Source: SAR86 cluster bacterium SAR86B
GTDB taxonomy: Bacteria; Pseudomonadota; Gammaproteobacteria; Magnimaribacterales; D2472
NCBI GenBank assembly: GCA_905181955.1
Contig: CAJJAC010000001.1
Span: forward strand, 62,001 to 126,000
DNA length: 64,000 bases
Direction of reading: 5' to 3'
Below the pieces are notes generated by a model. It searched no databases and was not told where the DNA came from. It worked only from the letters and a program-made list of their open reading frames with translations. A program made the position numbers and the translations under genes. Shown piece by piece: positions 60,160 to 64,000 of the stretch; positions within the stretch are counted from its first letter, which is position 1, and each line of letters opens with the position of its first letter.

Positions 60160-60246
60160 ATGAGAATAAGAGATTTCATCTTGGCATTTATAGTGGGTAT
60201 AGTCTCTTTCTCTTTAGCCTATTGGATAACAACACTCTTCTTATAA
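60160..60246 (+). CDS. Possible 28-residue membrane microprotein
   Basis: MRIRDFILAFIVGIVSFSLA followed by YWITTLFL: a positively charged start and one transmembrane helix, filling the gap between the hydrolase and the ABC-F gene. GGGG just upstream is only a weak ribosome site. Confidence 0.3.
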   Translation: MRIRDFILAFIVGIVSFSLAYWITTLFL

Positions 60247-60262
60247 ATCTGAAAATAAGAAT

Positions 60263-62131
60263 TTATTTACCTAGAATTTCTAACTCTTCTGCTTTAGCTA
60301 GCCAGGTTTTTTCAATATCTTCAATTTGATCTGTTAGCTCTATTTGATTCTTTAATAAATTTTGTAAATCATCTCTACCATCAATATTGTATAACTCTGG
60401 ATCAGCTAGCTCTTCATTAACTTCTTTTAATTTCCTATTTAAACGCTCATTACGCTTATCTAATTTAGATATTTCTGATTTTAAAAGTCTAATATTTTGA
60501 GAATTATCTTTTTCTACTAATTTTTCAACTTTAGCCTCTTTATCAACCTTCTTGGCTTTTGGATTATTAATATTAAGTATGTAATCCTTATAGTCATCTA
60601 GATTACCGTCAAATATCTCTACCCTTCCCTTATCTACTAAGTAAAAAGTATCAACTGAACTACTTAAAAGATGTCTGTCATGAGATATGAGTAAAATTGC
60701 ACCTTTAAACGATTGAAGTGCCATCGTTAGGGCGTGACGCATTTCCATATCCAAATGATTGGTAGGTTCATCCATTAATAAAATATTAGGTTTTTTAAAT
60801 GCAATGATTGCAAATGCTAATCTGGCCTTCTCGCCACCTGAAAATAGCTTAATTGGATCTTTTACCTTATCGCCTTTAAAGTTAAATCCACCTAAATAGG
60901 TTCTAATTTCCTTTTCACTTATATTTCCATCAATTTTTTGAATATGTTGAAATGCAGATATTGATAAGTCCAAGTCATCAACTTGATGCTGAGAAAAATA
61001 ACCAACTGTAAAATTTACTCCCCTCTCACGCTCACCAGATAATATAGGAATGCTGCCTACTAAACTTTTAATAAATGTGGATTTACCAGCGCCGTTAGGT
61101 CCCAGTAGACCAATTCGATCGCCTGGGCATATCGTTATATCGATATCTTTTAAAATAACCTCGTCGTAACCAAGAGAGGCCTCGTTAAGTCTTACTAAGG
61201 GGTTAGATATTTTATCCGTCTCTGGAATCGTAAATTTAAAAGGAGAGTCTATGTGAGCTGGAGCTATTAGCTCCATTTTCTCCAATGCCTTAACTCTACT
61301 TTGAGCTTGTTTTGCTTTTGTGGCTTTTGCTTTAAATCTTCTAACAAAACTCTGCATGTGCTCAATTTCTTTTTGCTGTTTGATGTAGTTACTTTGTATT
61401 TCTGACATTCTTTCAGCTCTAATTAATTCAAATTGAGAATAATTACCCCTGTATAGCTCAATAGATTGTCTGTATAGATGTGCTACTGAGCCAACGCAAT
61501 CATCTAAAAATTCTCTGTCATGTGAGATTAATAGCAAAGCCCCTTTGTAATTGTTAATCCAGCTAGCAAGCCAAAGTATGGCATCTAAATCAAGATGATT
61601 TGTAGGCTCATCTAAAAGCATTAAGTCTGATGGTTGCATTAAAGTTTTGGCTAAATTTAATCTTACCCTCCAGCCACCTGAAAAATCTTTTAATGATTTT
61701 CCGAAATCCTCTGAAGCAAAACCTAAACCAACCATAAGCTGCTCAGCTTTAGATTTAGCAGAATAACCATCTAATGCAGTATAGGTTTCATATAAATCAC
61801 CCAATAAATCAAATTTTTCATTCTTCTCAGCATCATCAATTTGATTTTTAATTTCAATAAGCTTTGCATCTCCAGATAGCACATATTCAAGAGCAATCTC
61901 ATCATTTGATGGTACCTCTTGAGCTAAATAAGAAATTCTAAGTCCTTCAGGATAGGAAATGGTGCTTTGATCAACGTCGATTTCTTTTCTAATGATCTTA
62001 AAGAGGCTTGTCTTCCCAGTTCCATTGGCACCAATTAAACCAACTTTATGTTTGTGATGGATAGTTAGTGAGACATCATCAAATAGGGTTTTACCACCTA
62101 ATACGAGCTCTAAATTATTAAATGAAAGCAT
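60263..62131 (-). CDS. yheS: ABC-F family translational ATPase (YheS/Uup-like)
   Basis: 622 residues, no membrane segment. Two ABC domains: Walker A GANGTGKTSLFK with signature DFSGGWRVRLNLAKTL and LLLDEPTNHLDLDA, then GPNGAGKSTFIK with LFSGGEKARLAFAI and LMDEPTNHLDMEM. The P-site linker between them is rich in Lys/Arg (VRRFKAKATKAKQAQSRVKALEK region). A C-terminal coiled coil (about 540-620) fits YheS/Uup rather than EttA. ABC-F proteins act on the ribosome. Confidence 0.88.
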   Translation of the reverse strand: MLSFNNLELVLGGKTLFDDVSLTIHHKHKVGLIGANGTGKTSLFKIIRKEIDVDQSTISYPEGLRISYLAQEVPSNDEIALEYVLSGDAKLIEIKNQIDDAEKNEKFDLLGDLYETYTALDGYSAKSKAEQLMVGLGFASEDFGKSLKDFSGGWRVRLNLAKTLMQPSDLMLLDEPTNHLDLDAILWLASWINNYKGALLLISHDREFLDDCVGSVAHLYRQSIELYRGNYSQFELIRAERMSEIQSNYIKQQKEIEHMQSFVRRFKAKATKAKQAQSRVKALEKMELIAPAHIDSPFKFTIPETDKISNPLVRLNEASLGYDEVILKDIDITICPGDRIGLLGPNGAGKSTFIKSLVGSIPILSGERERGVNFTVGYFSQHQVDDLDLSISAFQHIQKIDGNISEKEIRTYLGGFNFKGDKVKDPIKLFSGGEKARLAFAIIAFKKPNILLMDEPTNHLDMEMRHALTMALQSFKGAILLISHDRHLLSSSVDTFYLVDKGRVEIFDGNLDDYKDYILNINNPKAKKVDKEAKVEKLVEKDNSQNIRLLKSEISKLDKRNERLNRKLKEVNEELADPELYNIDGRDDLQNLLKNQIELTDQIEDIEKTWLAKAEELEILGK

Positions 62132-62168
62132 GATATAAAAATATAGTTAAAAGATATCGATTAAAAAG

Positions 62169-63398
62169 TTATCTACGTCTTCTGGAATTAAATCTTTTCT
62201 TAAAGCCTCTTTGGTTATTAACTTTCTTTTTAGCGACTTCATGATTGGTAACTGGTATTGAATGATCCGGCTCAAAACCATCTATTATTTTTCTATCTAA
62301 AGTCTGCTCAAGAAGTCTTTCAATATCCTGTAATAAATTAAATTCATCTGCACTTACTAAAGATATAGCTTTACCAAATTTTCCAGCTCTGCCAGTTCGG
62401 CCAATTCTATGAACATAATCTTTTGCTACAGTAGGAACATCAAAATTTATTACTTGCTGCATATTTGGTATATCAATACCTCTGGCGGCAACATCTGTTG
62501 CAACTAAAATACGAATTCTGTTATTTTTAAAAGAGTCTAAGGCCTTCATTCTATTATTTTGAGTCTTATTGCCGTGAATCGCAGCAGCCTTTATATCAAC
62601 TTTAAGTAGTTGTTTGGTTAAACGATCTGCGCCATGCTTAGTTCTAGTAAAAACAAGAGCCTGTTTCCAATTTTCTGTTTCTATCAGTTCAATTAAAAGC
62701 TCGGCTTTTCTAGATTTATCAACTGGATGGACATAATGATCTACATTAGCTGCAGTCTCATTGTCACTCGTAACGGATATTTCGGTAGGGTTATCAACCA
62801 ACTCATTTGCTAGCTTCCTAAATGAATTAGAAAAAGTAGCTGTAAACATAAGGTTTTGTCTTTTTTCTGGCAATAAACTAATAATTTTTTTAATATCGTG
62901 GATAAAGCCCATATCAAGCATCTGATCAGCTTCATCTAATACTAAGATTTCCACTTTATTAAAATTAACTGATTTTTGATTATATAAATCAAGCAAACGA
63001 CCTGGAGTGGCTACAAGTATATCAACACCTTTTTTGAGTTTAAGTTGCTGATTATGAATTCTAGCGCCTCCATATATAGCAGTTGATCTTAGATCTAGAT
63101 TACTTCCATACGTAAGTACATTTTCCCTTACCTGAGCAGCTAACTCTCTAGTTGGGGTAATAATAAGCGCTCTTACATGATGACCTTTGTGATCATTTTT
63201 TGGATGAGAGAGGATATTTAATATAGGCAAAGTAAAGCTAGCAGTTTTACCAGTACCGGTTTGTGCTGAAGCCATAACGTCTTTACCCTCAAGGATTGCA
63301 GGAATAGACTTTTCTTGAATGGGTGTTGGGTCTTTGTAGCCTTTGTGTGATAAAGCCTTGAGAATAGGCTCAGATAGCCCTAGATTTTTAAATGACAT
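62169..63398 (-). CDS. rhlE: DEAD-box RNA helicase RhlE
   Basis: 409 residues. Q motif (FKNLGLSEPILKALSHKGYKDPTPIQ), motif I AQTGTGKT, motif Ib TPGRLLDL, motif II DEAD, motif III TAT, and motif VI HRIGRTGRAG. The basic C-terminal tail (KKRFNSRRRR) helps RNA binding. RhlE takes part in ribosome maturation and mRNA decay, possibly alongside the RNase E in this window. Confidence 0.9.
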   Translation of the reverse strand: MSFKNLGLSEPILKALSHKGYKDPTPIQEKSIPAILEGKDVMASAQTGTGKTASFTLPILNILSHPKNDHKGHHVRALIITPTRELAAQVRENVLTYGSNLDLRSTAIYGGARIHNQQLKLKKGVDILVATPGRLLDLYNQKSVNFNKVEILVLDEADQMLDMGFIHDIKKIISLLPEKRQNLMFTATFSNSFRKLANELVDNPTEISVTSDNETAANVDHYVHPVDKSRKAELLIELIETENWKQALVFTRTKHGADRLTKQLLKVDIKAAAIHGNKTQNNRMKALDSFKNNRIRILVATDVAARGIDIPNMQQVINFDVPTVAKDYVHRIGRTGRAGKFGKAISLVSADEFNLLQDIERLLEQTLDRKIIDGFEPDHSIPVTNHEVAKKKVNNQRGFKKRFNSRRRR

Positions 63399-63453
63399 AA
63401 ATGTGCAAAAAGTGTTATGTGCAGGTTATAGAGATACCTAAATAAGTCAATGT

Positions 63454-64000
63454 TTATTGATTAATAACTAATGAATCACTAGCTACAATTATATTACCAC
63501 TAAAGCTTTCCTTAACGTCTTTTAAAATAGAAAGGTCATTAGAACCCCAATATAAAATATGAGAAAGTACTAACGTATCTATATTTAATTCATTAGCAAT
63601 TAATCCAATCTCTTTTGAAGATGTATGGTGTGCTTGATGATAAATTTTCCAATCATCTGTTTTAGTTAAAAAGCCTTCACTTGAATAAACTTCATGAACA
63701 AGTATTTGGGCACCTTGAGCAAATTTATTTAAATTTGTACTTGGAGCTGTATCTCCAGAAAAAACTATTTTTTTATCTTTAGTTTTAAAAACAAAACCAT
63801 ATGAATTATTAAGGCCACCATGATTATTGACAAAAGCTTCAACACGAACATTTTTATCCATATAAATTAAGCCTTCTTCGATTTCATGTGCATTAATTTT
63901 AAAGCCCTCTGGATTAGAGGGTTGAGATCCATTAATTCTATAATCTATATCTAATTTATAAGCTGCTAATAAATGTTTGGACATATCTTTTAGTCCTTGG
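63454..64000 (-). CDS. Metallo-beta-lactamase-fold hydrolase, C-terminal part
   Basis: The frame stays open to the window edge, so an internal ATG at 63984 is not the true start. What is visible is the second half of an RNase Z/arylsulfatase-type MBL hydrolase: KIVFSGDTAPSTNL (metal Asp), LVHEVYSSEG, YHQAHHTSSKEIGLIAN and LVLSHILYWG (last His). The HxHxDH motif would lie upstream. Substrate not predictable. Confidence 0.82.
   Translation of the reverse strand, partial: QGLKDMSKHLLAAYKLDIDYRINGSQPSNPEGFKINAHEIEEGLIYMDKNVRVEAFVNNHGGLNNSYGFVFKTKDKKIVFSGDTAPSTNLNKFAQGAQILVHEVYSSEGFLTKTDDWKIYHQAHHTSSKEIGLIANELNIDTLVLSHILYWGSNDLSILKDVKESFSGNIIVASDSLVINQ

Overview
The window reads as a contiguous chromosomal segment of an AT-rich, streamlined marine gammaproteobacterium. 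SAR86-like is my best inference, from gene order and protein style rather than from any search. Gammaproteobacterial gene neighbourhoods are preserved: icd-clpS-clpA-infA, rluC divergent from rne beside a rpmF-fab-mltG-tmk-holB run, and apbC divergent from metG. Genes are packed with 0-15 bp gaps or ATGA overlaps. I see no insertion sequence, prophage, CRISPR array or rRNA; there is one tRNA.

Layout. 1-3 kb: protein quality control (clpS, clpA) and infA behind the 3' end of icd. 3-7 kb: two exported proteins, an M64-type metallopeptidase lipoprotein and an orphan. 7-10.2 kb: a probable metal (zinc?) cassette with a MerC-like membrane protein, a His/Glu-rich TonB receptor and a small Cys/His protein. 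10.2-20.7 kb: mixed metabolism, including a tandem DsbA-like protein, cysteine synthase, an exported amidohydrolase, a lipoprotein-type oligopeptidase B and a DUF2237 protein. 20.8-26.4 kb: a complete overlapping his operon (yerC-hisG-hisD/B fusion-hisH-hisA-hisF-hisIE) led by a TrpR-like regulator and lacking hisC. 26.4-30.4 kb: GH16 glucanase, AGCS symporter, glutaredoxin, SDR. 30.4-37.2 kb: fatty-acid synthesis, replication and cell-wall run. 37.4-48.6 kb: rne, nudC, nhaB, dusA, mlaA, apbC, metG, a ferredoxin reductase with an RnfB-like ferredoxin, and rnt. 48.6-54.7 kb: Fur-box ferritin, grxD, pdxJ, M20 peptidase, CofE-like ligase, GPH transporter, Trm112-like protein, tRNA-Arg. 54.7-60.3 kb: the least ordinary stretch, with an MFS transporter, lysA between degenerate direct repeats, several membrane microproteins, and a duplicated, inverted promoter module driving a microprotein on one side and a GST on the other. 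60.3-64 kb: an ABC-F ATPase, rhlE and a partial metallo-beta-lactamase-fold hydrolase.

How the genes work together. Most are core housekeeping. The environmental signature is surface nutrient capture: beta-glucan cleavage (GH16), exported peptidases and amidohydrolases, TonB metal uptake, sodium-coupled amino-acid uptake with NhaB, and Fur-controlled iron storage. Points most worth a second look: the HisD-HisB fusion under a YerC/TrpR-like protein with a dyad upstream, metG with no normal start codon (best candidate AUU), RNase E without its zinc-link cysteines, a lone CofE-like gene, and the duplicated promoter/leader module at 57.8-58.9 kb.
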